Source of the DNA: Akkermansia muciniphila
Lineage (GTDB): Bacteria > Verrucomicrobiota > Verrucomicrobiia > Opitutales > Opitutaceae
Length of the DNA stretch: 64,000 nt
Assembly: GCA_945888375.1 (NCBI GenBank)
Contig: CAMCZZ010000011.1
Span: forward strand, 35,623 to 99,622
Direction of reading: 5' to 3'
The position numbers and the translations under genes are program-made. The notes below the pieces were generated by a model. It ran no database searches. It saw nothing but the letters and a program-made list of their open reading frames with translations, and was not told the origin of the DNA. Positions 38,801 to 48,038 of the stretch are shown piece by piece. The stretch's first letter is position 1, and every line of letters begins with the position of its first letter.

Positions 38801-39917
38801 ACCGGAACACCTGCGCGTGCGCATCCGCGTGATTGATGACAACGGCCGGGAACTCTTCGCCGCGCGCGATCTCGACGAGCTCGGCCGCCATCTGGCCGAG
38901 CATCGCAAAGCCGCCTCCGCCCGCGTCGCCCAGGATGCCCCCGCCGCGTGGAGCCGAGCCCGCGCCCAATGGGAGAAACCCGACCAGATGGCCTGGACCT
39001 TTGGCGAGCGCCTGCCCGGGCCCGTCGAGGTCTGCACGCAAAACGGCCTGACCATCCACGCCCACCCCGCGCTCAAGATCGGTCCAGCCGGCGTCGCCCT
39101 TCGGCTGGCCGCCTCCCCCGAGGATGCCTCCGCCTGGACCCACCTCGCCCTCGGCCGTTTGCTCGAGCTCGAATTGCGGCATGAGTTGAACTTCCTGCAC
39201 AAGGAACTGCGCGGCCTGCGCGACCTCGGTGCCCTGCTGGCGACCTACTGCTCGCAGAATCAACTCACGGAAGAGGCCGCCGGCCTGCTCCAGCGTTGGC
39301 TCTGCGCCCCCGCGCGCGTCACCGAGCCAACCCAGAAAAACTTCGCCGCCGCCCTCGCCCAGGCCCGCCACGATCTGCGCACCACCGGGCCCAAACTCGT
39401 CGCCACCCTGCGCGAGGTTTTTTCCCTGCGCTCCGCCCTCGAGGTTCACCCCTCCGCCTACCCCACCCTGGTTGGTGATCTTGCCCAACTCCTGCCCAAA
39501 ACCCTGCTGGGCGAGATCGACTACCCGCGGCTGATGCACCTGCCGCGCTACCTTAAGGCCATGAAACTCCGCGCCGATCGCTGGCGGCAAAACCCCGCCA
39601 AGGAGGCCGAGCGCAGTCGCACCCTTTCTCCTTGGCTGACGCGCCAGCGCACCCTGCCCCGCTCCGACGACCGTTACTGGCTGGTCGAGGAGTATCGCGT
39701 AAGCCTGTTCGCCCAAGAGCTCGGGACCGCCGAGGCGGTCAGCCCGCAGCGTCTCGAGCGCGAGTTCGGCGCCGCTGCCGCCGCCCCCGGCCCCGCGGCC
39801 AAACCTCCTGCCCCCGCCAAAAGCGCCGCTTCGCCCTTGAGCGTCCTGACCACCGGCAACAAGAAAAACGTCCCGCTCAAGTCCCTCGGCGCCCTCGGCG
39901 ACCTTTTCCGCAAGTAA
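35829..39917 (+). CDS. hrpA: DEAH-box ATP-dependent RNA helicase HrpA
   Basis: A 1,362-residue protein, like HrpA of enterobacteria (about 1,300). Motif I GETGSGKTTQIPKM, motif Ia TQPRRVAALSV, motif II ILDEAHERSLN, motif III TSATID and motif VI QRKGRAGRVAEG are all present, followed by the HA2, OB and long DUF3418-type C-terminal region. HrpA acts on mRNA and on stalled ribosomes in some bacteria. The start ATG at 35829 is preceded by CGTAACCG, no ribosome-binding site. It ends 14 bp before the transporter gene. Confidence 0.95.
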   Translation: MAEPSFQSTSAASSRDAPAEPRFRIEFPPDLPISARADEIIALLGRHQVIILAGETGSGKTTQIPKMCLAAGGGSRGQIACTQPRRVAALSVSRRVAEELNVEWGRAVGCKIRFDDRTARDTVVKFMTDGMLLAEVQSDPLLRAYDTIILDEAHERSLNIDFLLGHLRNLRFKRPELRIVVTSATIDTEAFSKAFDDAPVVQVSGRTFPVEVVYAPLDSLGSDATEGDEPSSRPEALHYVDGAVEAVERILDGDRGANAPGGDILVFMPAERDIRECCEILEGRHPSSEVIPLFGRLSQAEQQRIFGGSRRRKIIVATNIAETSLTLPGIRYVVDTGLARVSRYVPAARTRRLPIEEVAQSSCDQRKGRAGRVAEGVCVRLYSEEDYNARPRFAQPEIQRANLADVILRMKAFGLGDIERFPFINMPATKSIRAGYALLEELGALDGDAAGNEASRPLTPLGRELARLPVDPTVGRMILQAREEKAVREVLVIAAGLSIQDPRDRPLEAREKADAAHRRFVHPDSDFLTLLAIWDAFHDEVERLSQARLRRFCRDHFLSYTRIREWRDIYAQLLDVLETRRDFQLSSVWDGVAPADRTPDRLASGSAGYRSIHRSILSGLLGNIAARDEETGEFKASHDRRLAVFPGSALHVREQKKHHVTPARGADARQKKDPKGPRWLMAAEIMETSRLYARTAARLDPAWALDLGRHLLKIAHSEPFWNADAGRVMVKQRTRLHGLELENRAVSYGKINPAHATEIFIREALVNDVITWPLDFLAHNRKVRDELEHLLTRARDTGFLNLDEALFRFYADRLQPGRAPDAPPEGVSAVQDLVALVRERRARYPDFLMLAPDDLRDPASIPVDEVAFPAALPLGQSALPLTYTYRPGQPDDGVTLEVSPAEAGRLTPIALDWAVPGHLALKVEHLLSSLPKEARRLFVPLAETVKQLAAAVAARDRLTDRREALPDALAACLAERFPLRLSASVWNDKPLPEHLRVRIRVIDDNGRELFAARDLDELGRHLAEHRKAASARVAQDAPAAWSRARAQWEKPDQMAWTFGERLPGPVEVCTQNGLTIHAHPALKIGPAGVALRLAASPEDASAWTHLALGRLLELELRHELNFLHKELRGLRDLGALLATYCSQNQLTEEAAGLLQRWLCAPARVTEPTQKNFAAALAQARHDLRTTGPKLVATLREVFSLRSALEVHPSAYPTLVGDLAQLLPKTLLGEIDYPRLMHLPRYLKAMKLRADRWRQNPAKEAERSRTLSPWLTRQRTLPRSDDRYWLVEEYRVSLFAQELGTAEAVSPQRLEREFGAAAAAPGPAAKPPAPAKSAASPLSVLTTGNKKNVPLKSLGALGDLFRK

Positions 39918-39931
39918 CCTCCACCCTTCCC

Positions 39932-40792
39932 GTGCCGCTCCTCCTCGCCGTTTCCCTGCTGTGGGCCTTCTCGCCCGGGCTGATCAAACACTTTCTCGGC
40001 GACCTGCCCGCCCCTGCCGTGGCGGTCATCCGGCTCGGGCTGACCTTTGCCGTCTTTGCCCCCTTCCTCCGCCCCCAGCTCGTCGCGCGCCGCACCGCCG
40101 CGTGGCTGGCTGGCATCGGCGCACTCCAGTTTGGCATCATGTATCTGCTCTACTTGCAGGCGTTTCGTTTTCTCCAGGGGCACGAGGTTTTCCTCTTCAC
40201 CATTCTGACGCCGCTTTACGTGGTGCTGCTCGACTCGGCCTTGAACAACCACCTCCGCCCGCGCCACGGCCTCGCCGCTCTGCTTTCCGTGCTCGGGGCC
40301 GCCGTAGTCGTGCCGCGCGCGGTCGGCACCGCCAATGTGATGATCGGCTTCCTGCTGGTGCAAGGCGCCAACCTGTGCTTCGCCGCCGGGCAGGTCGCCT
40401 ACCAGCGCACGCGCCCCGCCCTGGCTCATCTGCCCGATCACGCGTTGTTCGCTTGGCTGGCCCTCGGTGGCTTTGCGGCCACCGCGGTCGTCGCCGGACC
40501 GCTGGTGCGGTGGTCAGCCTTCGGTCCGAGCGGCGAGCAGTGGCTGATTCTCGCCTTCCTCGGCCTGATCGCCAGCGGCGGGGGTTTTTACCTGTGGAAC
40601 CGCGCCCTGCCCAAGGTCAACCCCGGCACCCTCGCCGCCTTGAACAACGCGAAGATTCCCCTCGGGGTCGCGCTTTCGCTGGTGATTTTTCGCGAGCCCG
40701 CCGACCTGACCCGCCTCGGCGCCGGCCTCTTGCTTCTCGCCGCCGCCGTATGGCTGGCCGAGTCGGCCGATCCGAAGGCCCCGCCAGTCTAA
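39932..40792 (+). CDS. DMT-superfamily (EamA) transporter
   Basis: A 286-residue protein from a GTG 14 bp after hrpA. It has ten hydrophobic segments in two EamA halves: LLLAVSLLWAFSPGLIKHFL at the start of half one, LLVQGANLCFAAGQVAYQRT at the start of half two. Family members export amino acids or metabolites. The substrate cannot be inferred. The frame is open far upstream into hrpA; the GTG is the first start after the hrpA stop. Confidence 0.85.
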   Translation: MPLLLAVSLLWAFSPGLIKHFLGDLPAPAVAVIRLGLTFAVFAPFLRPQLVARRTAAWLAGIGALQFGIMYLLYLQAFRFLQGHEVFLFTILTPLYVVLLDSALNNHLRPRHGLAALLSVLGAAVVVPRAVGTANVMIGFLLVQGANLCFAAGQVAYQRTRPALAHLPDHALFAWLALGGFAATAVVAGPLVRWSAFGPSGEQWLILAFLGLIASGGGFYLWNRALPKVNPGTLAALNNAKIPLGVALSLVIFREPADLTRLGAGLLLLAAAVWLAESADPKAPPV

Positions 40793-40875
40793 AAACCCGA
40801 CGCGCCTGAAAGAACGATGCGTCCGGGACGGCGCCGCCTTGCGCCAGCCGGTTGGAAGTGTCCACGCTTGGCCGC

Positions 40876-41517
40876 ATGTCCTCCTCCGCTCCCGCCACCT
40901 CGCCCCTTCGCGCTTGGTTTCCCACTCTGGTTTACTGCACCCCTTTGCAGAACACCGGCCTTGCCCGTTTTAATACCGACCTGGCCGCCGAGTGTCGCCA
41001 GTTGCGGGATTTTGACACCGACGGTCGCCGCTGGTCGGAAAAAAACTATCCCGGCGGCTACACCAGCTACGCGTCGATGAATACCCTGCACCGCTTTTCC
41101 AGCACCTTTGAGGGCCTCGAAAAGAAAATCGGCCGCCACGTGCGCGCCTATGCCAAGGCCCTCGATATGGACCTCCGTGGGCGCGAGGTGCGCATGAGCG
41201 ATTGTTGGGTGAACATCATGCCGGAGTCCGCCGCACATTCGATGCACCTCCATCCCAACAGTTTCATCAGCGGGACGTATTATGTCGTCACCCCGCCGGG
41301 CTGCCCGGGACTGAAGTTCGAGGATCCGCGTCTTTCGTCCTTCATGGCGGCCCCGCCGAAACTCGGGTCCGCGCGCGAGGAAAACCGTCCGCACACCACC
41401 TATCCGGCCGAGGCGGGTAACGTTATTTTATTCGAGAGCTGGCTGCGTCACGAGGTCACCCAAAACCGCGTCGCGGTCGAGCGCATCAGCATCAGCTTTA
41501 ACTACGCTTGGGCCTGA
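40876..41517 (+). CDS. Putative 2OG-Fe(II) oxygenase (TIGR02466-like)
   Basis: A 213-residue protein. The core pattern is NIMPESAAHSMHLHPNSFIS, then GTYYVVTPPGCPG, LKFEDPRLS, AGNVILFESWLRHEVTQN and RISISFNYAW. The HxH near residue 120 and the distal His in LRHEV are the likely iron ligands, and the Arg in ERISISFN likely binds 2-oxoglutarate. The substrate is unknown; phage and marine relatives exist. An in-frame TTG at 40852 is possible, but the ATG at 40876 is preferred. Confidence 0.82.
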   Translation: MSSSAPATSPLRAWFPTLVYCTPLQNTGLARFNTDLAAECRQLRDFDTDGRRWSEKNYPGGYTSYASMNTLHRFSSTFEGLEKKIGRHVRAYAKALDMDLRGREVRMSDCWVNIMPESAAHSMHLHPNSFISGTYYVVTPPGCPGLKFEDPRLSSFMAAPPKLGSAREENRPHTTYPAEAGNVILFESWLRHEVTQNRVAVERISISFNYAWA

Positions 41518-41548
41518 CCGGTCCGGCCCTGCGAGCAGCCCCCTCCCG

Positions 41549-42505
41549 TCAGGGCTGGCTGGCGTCCGGCTGGGTGCGCAGTCGGACCACCAGCGGTCGG
41601 TGGTCGCTCGCCGCAGCCAGTTCCGCCCAGGGCTCGCCCGCCACCCGCGCCGAGACATTGCGCGCATTCCCCCGCCGAAGGCCCTCCGCGACGAGCACTT
41701 GGTCAAAGCGCGAATACACCCCGATCTGGGCGTAGGCGTGAGTCCAGCGCTGGCCGCGCTCGTCCACCGCATCGAGCCAGGTGGCGATGGCGGTTTTGCC
41801 ACGGGCCTGCAGAGCCTTGAGCGTCCGGCTGCCCGGGGTGTCGTTGCAGTCCCCTATTATTAAAAAGCGCGCCGCGGCCGGATCAGGGAAAATCTCGAGC
41901 ACCCGATCGCGCACCGCCTGCGCCTCCGCCACCCGCAAGTCCTCCGCGCCCGGGTCCTGCTTGTCGTCCGTGAGACGACTCTTGAGGTGCACGACGAAGA
42001 TCGTGATCGCCCCGCCCGGCGCCGGCACCTCGACCTCGAGCAGCCCCCGCCGCACCGCCGCGTCGTCCTCCGCTGCGGGCCGTCTCGCCTTGAGATCACG
42101 GTGCAAGGTCACCCGGCCAAGCGGCACCCGGCTCAAGATCGCCAACCCACGTGTCTCGTCCGCCCCCAGCGCGGCATCGCCAAAGGGATAGGCGACGCCC
42201 TCCGCCGCCAGATCGCGCCGCAACTCGCTCAGAAAAGGCGCCCCGCCCACCTCTTGGAGCGCGATGATATCGGCCCCGAGCGAGCGGATGACCGCCCGCA
42301 GGGCCTTTTTTTCCGCCTCGGGCTTAGGATAGTCCGGCCGGAAGCCGCCGTCCGGCAGACGCCGGTCCGAGAGCGTGTAGTTTTGCACGTTGTAGGTCGC
42401 CACGGTCAGCCAGTCACCGGCCTGCGCCGCCCGGGCGAGGCCCAATGCCAGGCCCAGCCACGCCATCGTCAGGCCCGCCAATGTTCGCCATCCGTTCGTG
42501 TTCAT
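41549..42505 (-). CDS. Exported endonuclease/exonuclease/phosphatase-family protein
   Basis: A 318-residue protein with a signal peptide (WLGLALGLARAAQAG). The EEP fold is clear: LTVATYNVQNYTLSD (metal-site Asn), IIALQEVGG (catalytic Glu), IFVVHLKSR, FLIIGDCNDTPGS (Asp and Asn) and ASDHRPLVVRL (final Asp-His). It could be a nuclease or a phosphodiesterase acting outside the cytoplasm. It is next to the Ste24-like protease gene (18 bp), on the same strand. Confidence 0.88.
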   Translation of the reverse strand: MNTNGWRTLAGLTMAWLGLALGLARAAQAGDWLTVATYNVQNYTLSDRRLPDGGFRPDYPKPEAEKKALRAVIRSLGADIIALQEVGGAPFLSELRRDLAAEGVAYPFGDAALGADETRGLAILSRVPLGRVTLHRDLKARRPAAEDDAAVRRGLLEVEVPAPGGAITIFVVHLKSRLTDDKQDPGAEDLRVAEAQAVRDRVLEIFPDPAAARFLIIGDCNDTPGSRTLKALQARGKTAIATWLDAVDERGQRWTHAYAQIGVYSRFDQVLVAEGLRRGNARNVSARVAGEPWAELAAASDHRPLVVRLRTQPDASQP

Positions 42506-42523
42506 CGCGCCCGCCCGTTTAAA

Positions 42524-43813
42524 CTAGTTGGTCGCGCCGCCCGCCGCGGGAGTCGCCTTAGCCTGGGGTGTGGCGAGCAGGGCCGCCTCACGCTCGACCA
42601 ACGCCGGATGGGAGTAATACACCGCGCTGAAGAGCGGGTGCGGAGTGAGGTTACTGAGGCTCTTGGAGGCCATTTTCCGGAGCGCCGAGACCAGCTCCGC
42701 CGGCCCCCCCATCGCCTCGCGGGCAAAGGCGTCGGCCTCAAACTCGTGCTTGCGGGAAACATGGTTGCCCAGCGGCGCAAACCAGAAGGTCGCCAGACCG
42801 CTGGTCAGGCCAAAGAGCAACAAAGCCGGCGCCATCTCGCCGGCCGGAAACCCGAAACCCGCATTGAACCACGGCGCGCGCGCCAGCGCGGCGACCGCCC
42901 AGAAACCCGCCAGTTGCAGCGCCGCCGAGGTAGCGAGCATCTTGGGGATGTGCCCGCGCCGGTAGTGGCCGACCTCATGCGCGAGCACCGCCTCGGTCTC
43001 CGCCTCAGTGAGCTGGTTGATCAAGGTGTCGAGAAGCACGATGCGGCGAAACCGCCCGAAACCGGTGAAAAAGGCATTGGCGTGGCCACTGCGCTTGCTG
43101 CCGTCCATGACCTCGATGGTGGCGGCCTTGAACCCCGTGCGCTCCGAAAGGCGGAAAAGACGCGCCCGGAGTTCACCTTCCGGGAGAGGCGTGAGTTTGT
43201 TGAAGAGGGGCAGAATCAGCCGGGGGTAGAGCACGACCATGAGGAGCTGAAAACCGAAGAGCAGCCCAAATCCCCACACCCACCACGCCGGGCCGGCCAG
43301 CGCCGCCAGGGCGAGCACGCCCCAGAGGAGCGGGAAACCGATGACGAGGAGCAGGACGATGCCCTTGAGCTTGTCCACGAGCCAGAGGCTCGACGTCATT
43401 TTATTGAAGCCGAAGCGCGCCTCGAGGCGGAAGGTCTCCCACCACTCAAAAGGCAGCGCCGGCACACCTGCCAGCAAGGATGCCGCGAGGATGAAGAGGG
43501 CGTCATCCCAGCGGCCCACGGGCGCCCACACCGCGATGTGGGCAAAGAGCCAGGGCAGCACCCCGCTGGCCAGGAGGAGCGCGAGCACACCGGCGTCAAA
43601 CAGCAGAGAAATCACTCCGAAACGATTCTTAGCCAAGGTGTAGTCCGTGCTGCGGCGGTGGGTATCCGCATCCACCATCGCCACCACCGCCGGCGGCGGG
43701 TTGCCGGCATGGCGGAGGACCTCGCGTCGGTTGAGCGCGGCCAGACCGAGCTGGGCCGCCAGTCGCAGCGCGATCAAAACCCACACCCCTTGCATGACAT
43801 AGTCGGTGACCAT
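42524..43813 (-). CDS. M48-family membrane metalloprotease (Ste24-like)
   Basis: A 429-residue protein with about seven hydrophobic segments. Zinc motif VLAHEVGHYRRGH is followed by the third ligand in the EFEADAFAREAMG segment. The order of helices and the conserved SGHANAFFTGFG and FNKLTPLP match CAAX prenyl protease 1 (Ste24). Bacterial members act in membrane-protein quality control. Upstream of the EEP gene with 18 bp between, so probably one transcript. Confidence 0.92.
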   Translation of the reverse strand: MVTDYVMQGVWVLIALRLAAQLGLAALNRREVLRHAGNPPPAVVAMVDADTHRRSTDYTLAKNRFGVISLLFDAGVLALLLASGVLPWLFAHIAVWAPVGRWDDALFILAASLLAGVPALPFEWWETFRLEARFGFNKMTSSLWLVDKLKGIVLLLVIGFPLLWGVLALAALAGPAWWVWGFGLLFGFQLLMVVLYPRLILPLFNKLTPLPEGELRARLFRLSERTGFKAATIEVMDGSKRSGHANAFFTGFGRFRRIVLLDTLINQLTEAETEAVLAHEVGHYRRGHIPKMLATSAALQLAGFWAVAALARAPWFNAGFGFPAGEMAPALLLFGLTSGLATFWFAPLGNHVSRKHEFEADAFAREAMGGPAELVSALRKMASKSLSNLTPHPLFSAVYYSHPALVEREAALLATPQAKATPAAGGATN

Positions 43814-43955
43814 AAAGCCGCCACCTCACCGCCCCACCCCGCCCGATTCAACCCCCAAACCCGCCCGGCCCGGCCACCGGGGCGCAAAGCCGTTGATTTT
43901 CAACCTCGCCACTTTGCTGCAACCCTCGCGAGTGTAGTGACGTCTATTGCCTTCG

Positions 43956-46247
43956 ATGCCTCGCTCATCCCGCCCCGCCCTCTTCCTGTTCTCCGCCTTG
44001 TCCATCCTCGCCGCTGCCCCCGGGCACGCGCAGGATACCCCGCCGGCACCGGAGCCTTCAGCCGACGCCTTGCTGAACCCCCCTGCGGTCGCCGCGCCTT
44101 CCGCCCCGCTCTCCCCCGTCAGCGCCCCGCCTCCGCAACCCGAGCGCGCCCGCCGCGGCCCGAACCCCGCCCCCGCCGCCACCAACCCCGCCGCTCCCGA
44201 GGAGATGGTCGGCCCGGTGATCATGCGCAACGACTCCCGGGACCAAGTGCTCGACCTTTACGAGCGCTGGACCGGCAAGATCCTCCTCCGCCCCGCCCAG
44301 CTCCCCGAGGCTACTTTCACCCTGACCCTCGATAAACCCTTGCCGAAGTCCGAAGCCCTCCGCGCCCTCGAAACCCTGTTCAACCTCCAGGGCATCGGCT
44401 TCGCCGCGCTCGGCGATCGCTTCATCAAGGTCTCTCAGCTCCAGCTCACCCGCACCGAGGCCCCCGAATTTATCGAGGGCTCCACCCTCGGCCTCCCCCC
44501 CAGCGGCCGCATCGCGAGCAAACTTTTCACCCTGCAGTTCCTGCGCGTCGGCGAGTTCGTCCCCCAGATCAGCCAGCTGATCAACCCCAACCTCGGCTCC
44601 GCCCCCGTCGTTTTCGACAAAACCAACGCCACCCTCGTCATCGAGTCCGTATCAAACCTCCAACGCATCGAGGAATTGATCGAGAAGCTGGACCGCCCCT
44701 CCGCCTCCGGCCTCGCCGTTAAATCCTACGCCATCGTCAACGCCAAGGCCTCCGACGTCGCCAACCAGCTCCGCACCCTGCTCGGCGGCCCCCTCGCGGC
44801 CACCATCGGCACCGCCACCACCTACCAGCCCGACGACCGCACCAACAGCCTGATCCTGATCAGCGATGCCCGCGAACAGGCCCTGTTCGACGATCTCATC
44901 GCCAAACTCGACGCCGCCACCTCGCCAAACACCCGCAGCGAAGTTGTTTTCCTGAAACACGCCACCGCCACCGAGGTCGAGGCCCTCCTCTCCCGCCTCG
45001 TCTCCGGCCAGTCCGGCGGCTCCGGCTCCTCCACCCGCTCGACCGGTCGCCTCAGTCGCTCCAACAACTCCCGGACCGGAGCCAACAACAGCGCCAATCG
45101 CAACGGAGCAAATGCAAATACCCCCGCCACCCCTGCCCCTAACCCCGCCGCCTCGGCCGCCGTCGCCGGCGCCGCCTCGGAAGAGTTCTCCGAACACCTC
45201 ACCATCGTCGCCGACGAACGCTCCAACGCCATCGTCATCGCCGGCACGCCGAACGACATCAAGTTGATCAAATCCCTCGTCGATCGCCTCGACGTCCTCC
45301 TCGCCCAGGTGCGCATCGAGGTCGTGATCGCCGAGGTCACGCTCGCGGACGATGCCTCGTCAGGCATCACCGAGATGGGGCTGGACGTGCGGAATAACAA
45401 GCTAGTGGGCATCACGGGAATCGCCTCAGGGATGACTCTCGCAGCAAGCAAGGGAAGCTCCCCGACTACTAGCACTACTAGCGTTACCACTGGCGTAGGT
45501 GCAGATGCCAAAACCACTACCACTACCAACACAACTCCAGCTTCCGAATACGCTACCATCACTCAGCTCGGTTCAGGCAACTTCGACCTTTCTGGCATCA
45601 TCAACCTCAAAGCGACCCCGCGCAAATCGAATTCCTCCATCCTCCAGACGCCCTCCATCGTCACGACCCACAACAAGGAGGCCGAGATCTTCGTCGGCGA
45701 GACGCGCCCGGTCATCTCCGGCACCACCAGCGGTTCCTCGGGGGCCGCCACGGGCCTCACCAGCAGCTCCACGGTCACCCAGCAGGAAATCGGTATCCGC
45801 CTTCGCGTGCTCCCCCTCATCGGCAGCAGCGGCGATGTGCAGCTGGAAATCGAGCAGGAGGTCGAGGACGTCCTCGGCACCGTAAAGATCGATAACAACG
45901 ACCAGCCCCGCATCGGGCGCCGCACCACCACCTCCTACGTCAGCGCCCGCAATGGCGACATCATCGTGCTCGGCGGCCTGCAACGCGCCTCCGAATCCCG
46001 CAGCACCAGCCGCCTCGGCCCCATCCCCTGGATCGGCGATCTCCTCGGCGGCCGCAGCCGCTCCAAGGGTCGCACCGAGCTGATTTTCTTCCTCCGCCCG
46101 GTCATCCTGACGAATACCCATCTGGACAACGTCGAGGCCATGAAGCGCATCGACTCCACCCCCCAGGCCAAGGAGGTGCGCGCCATCACCGATCAACGCC
46201 CCGCCGCCGCCCCCTATTTCGAGCCCGCCCCCGCCGCCAAACGCTGA
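43956..46247 (+). CDS. gspD: Type II secretion system secretin
   Basis: A 763-residue outer-membrane secretin. It has a signal peptide (LFSALSILAAAPGHAQ), a Pro/Ala-rich linker, N0-N3 domains (LDLYERWTGKILLRP; RSEVVFLKHATATEVEALL) and the secretin domain (VGETRPVISGTTSG, SYVSARNGDIIVLGG, ELIFFLRPVIL). There are two Ser/Asn/Thr-rich inserts: about residues 350-395 and 495-530. The second (45,400-45,590) uses codons unlike the rest (ACT, AGC, GTA, GGT). The ATG at 43956 is nine bases after an in-frame TTG. gspE follows after 52 bp. Confidence 0.93.
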   Translation: MPRSSRPALFLFSALSILAAAPGHAQDTPPAPEPSADALLNPPAVAAPSAPLSPVSAPPPQPERARRGPNPAPAATNPAAPEEMVGPVIMRNDSRDQVLDLYERWTGKILLRPAQLPEATFTLTLDKPLPKSEALRALETLFNLQGIGFAALGDRFIKVSQLQLTRTEAPEFIEGSTLGLPPSGRIASKLFTLQFLRVGEFVPQISQLINPNLGSAPVVFDKTNATLVIESVSNLQRIEELIEKLDRPSASGLAVKSYAIVNAKASDVANQLRTLLGGPLAATIGTATTYQPDDRTNSLILISDAREQALFDDLIAKLDAATSPNTRSEVVFLKHATATEVEALLSRLVSGQSGGSGSSTRSTGRLSRSNNSRTGANNSANRNGANANTPATPAPNPAASAAVAGAASEEFSEHLTIVADERSNAIVIAGTPNDIKLIKSLVDRLDVLLAQVRIEVVIAEVTLADDASSGITEMGLDVRNNKLVGITGIASGMTLAASKGSSPTTSTTSVTTGVGADAKTTTTTNTTPASEYATITQLGSGNFDLSGIINLKATPRKSNSSILQTPSIVTTHNKEAEIFVGETRPVISGTTSGSSGAATGLTSSSTVTQQEIGIRLRVLPLIGSSGDVQLEIEQEVEDVLGTVKIDNNDQPRIGRRTTTSYVSARNGDIIVLGGLQRASESRSTSRLGPIPWIGDLLGGRSRSKGRTELIFFLRPVILTNTHLDNVEAMKRIDSTPQAKEVRAITDQRPAAAPYFEPAPAAKR

Positions 46248-46299
46248 GCCAGCCCCGGCCCCTTCTTCTCCGCGTTTTCGCTTTCCGCTTTTTCAGCCG

Positions 46300-48015
46300 A
46301 TGCCTTTCGCCCTGGACTCCGCCACCTTCCCGACTCTCGCCGCCGAGGCCTTGCAGTCCGTCGCCGAGGCCCCGCGCGCCGAGCGCCTGCTCGCCCTCGC
46401 GGGTGCTTTATCGGTCCCGCCCGATACCGCTCTCGCCACCCTCGCCACCGCCGCCGGTCTGCCGGTCCTCGTCGAGCCGGTCATCGACGCGGCTTCCCTG
46501 CGCCTCCTGCCCGCCCGCCTCGTCCACGAATACCAACTGATCCCGGTCAAAGACCCGGCCGCCCCCGCCTCCACTCCAGCCGGAACGGACGACTCTGCGC
46601 CCTCCCCGGACCACGCCCCGCTGCACTTGGCCACTCCTTGGCCGCCCACCATCGAAATCAGCGATTGGCTCGCCACCTTTACCAACCGTCCCCTCCTCTG
46701 GAGGCTGGCCGGTGCCGACCGCGTGAAGGATCTCATCGTGGCCAACTACGGCGTCGGCGGCGGCTCCCTCGAGGACGAGCTGGAGGCGCTCGAGGTCACC
46801 GCAAACCCCGCCGAGGCCGAGGCCGATGAAGACGCCGCCGTGGTGCGCTTCGTCACGGACGTGATCGCCCAGGGCATCGCCGATCAAGGCACCGACATCC
46901 ATTTCGAGCCGCAGGAGGAGGCCCTCCGCATCCGCTACCGCATCGACGGCCTGCTCGTGCCCGTGCCCGTCCCCGACAACCTCCGCCGTTTCCAGGATGC
47001 CATCATCTCCCGCCTGAAAATCATGGCGCGGCTGAATATCTCCGAAAAACGCCTGCCGCAGGACGGCCGCATCAACTTTAAGTCCGGCACCACCGCCCTG
47101 GATATCCGCGTCTCCACCTTCCCCACCCTCTACGGCGAATCCATCTCCCTCCGCCTTCTGAACCAGAAGAAGGAGGCCTACACCATGGATCGCCTCGGCA
47201 TGTCGCCCGAGGAGCAAAAGGTCATCACCAAGGTCCTCGACTACCCCCACGGCATCATCCTCGTCACCGGCCCCACCGGCTCCGGCAAATCGACCTCGCT
47301 GAATGCCTTCCTGCGCAAGATCAACTCCCCCGATCTGCGCATCGTGACGATCGAGGACCCCGTTGAATACGAGGTCCCCGGCGCCAACCAGATGCAGACG
47401 CGCGCCGAGATCGGCCTCACCTTCGCCTCCGCCCTCCGCTCCGTCCTCCGCCAGGACCCCGACGTCATCATGGTCGGTGAAATCCGCGACCTCGAGACTG
47501 CCGAGATTGCCATCCGCGCCTCCCTCACCGGTCACTTGGTGTTCTCCACGCTGCACACCAACGACGCCCCCGGCGCCATCACCCGCCTCATCGATATGGG
47601 CGTCGAGCCCTTCCTCGTCGCCTCCGCCGTCGAGCTCGTCATCGCCCAGCGCCTCGTGCGTCGCCTCTGCCCCGCCTGCACCAAGCCCCGGCCCGTCGAA
47701 CGCGAGCGCCTCCAGGCCGATCTCGTCGCCCTCCACCTGCCCGCCTCCCTCGCCGACGGCGTTACCCAGCTAAACGCTCCCGTCGGTTGCCGCGCCTGCC
47801 GCGGCACCGGCTACCGCGGCCGCGTCGGCATCTTCGAGATCCTGCACCCGAAGCCCCTCCACGACCTCATCGTGAAACGCGAGTCCGGCCGCGCCCTTAC
47901 CGACCAAGCCATCGCCAACGGCATGACCACCCTCTCCGAATCCGGCTGGGATCGCGTGCGCGGCGGCCAGACCACTTTCGACGAGCTCCTCCGCGCCTTG
48001 AGCACAACCGACTGA
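46300..48015 (+). CDS. gspE: Type II secretion / type IV pilus assembly ATPase
   Basis: A 571-residue hexameric ATPase. Seen: N1-type domain with degenerate MshEN sequence, then DIHFEPQEEALRIRYRIDGL, Walker A VTGPTGSGKSTS (about residue 325), IVTIEDPVEYEVPGANQ, Asp and His boxes (LRQDPDVIMVGEIRD, STLHTNDAPGAI) and a tetracysteine Zn site (CPAC about 455, CRAC about 496). It powers the pseudopilus. gspF follows after 23 bp. Confidence 0.94.
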   Translation: MPFALDSATFPTLAAEALQSVAEAPRAERLLALAGALSVPPDTALATLATAAGLPVLVEPVIDAASLRLLPARLVHEYQLIPVKDPAAPASTPAGTDDSAPSPDHAPLHLATPWPPTIEISDWLATFTNRPLLWRLAGADRVKDLIVANYGVGGGSLEDELEALEVTANPAEAEADEDAAVVRFVTDVIAQGIADQGTDIHFEPQEEALRIRYRIDGLLVPVPVPDNLRRFQDAIISRLKIMARLNISEKRLPQDGRINFKSGTTALDIRVSTFPTLYGESISLRLLNQKKEAYTMDRLGMSPEEQKVITKVLDYPHGIILVTGPTGSGKSTSLNAFLRKINSPDLRIVTIEDPVEYEVPGANQMQTRAEIGLTFASALRSVLRQDPDVIMVGEIRDLETAEIAIRASLTGHLVFSTLHTNDAPGAITRLIDMGVEPFLVASAVELVIAQRLVRRLCPACTKPRPVERERLQADLVALHLPASLADGVTQLNAPVGCRACRGTGYRGRVGIFEILHPKPLHDLIVKRESGRALTDQAIANGMTTLSESGWDRVRGGQTTFDELLRALSTTD

Positions 48016-48038
48016 GCTTTGCTCAACCGGAATGACCA

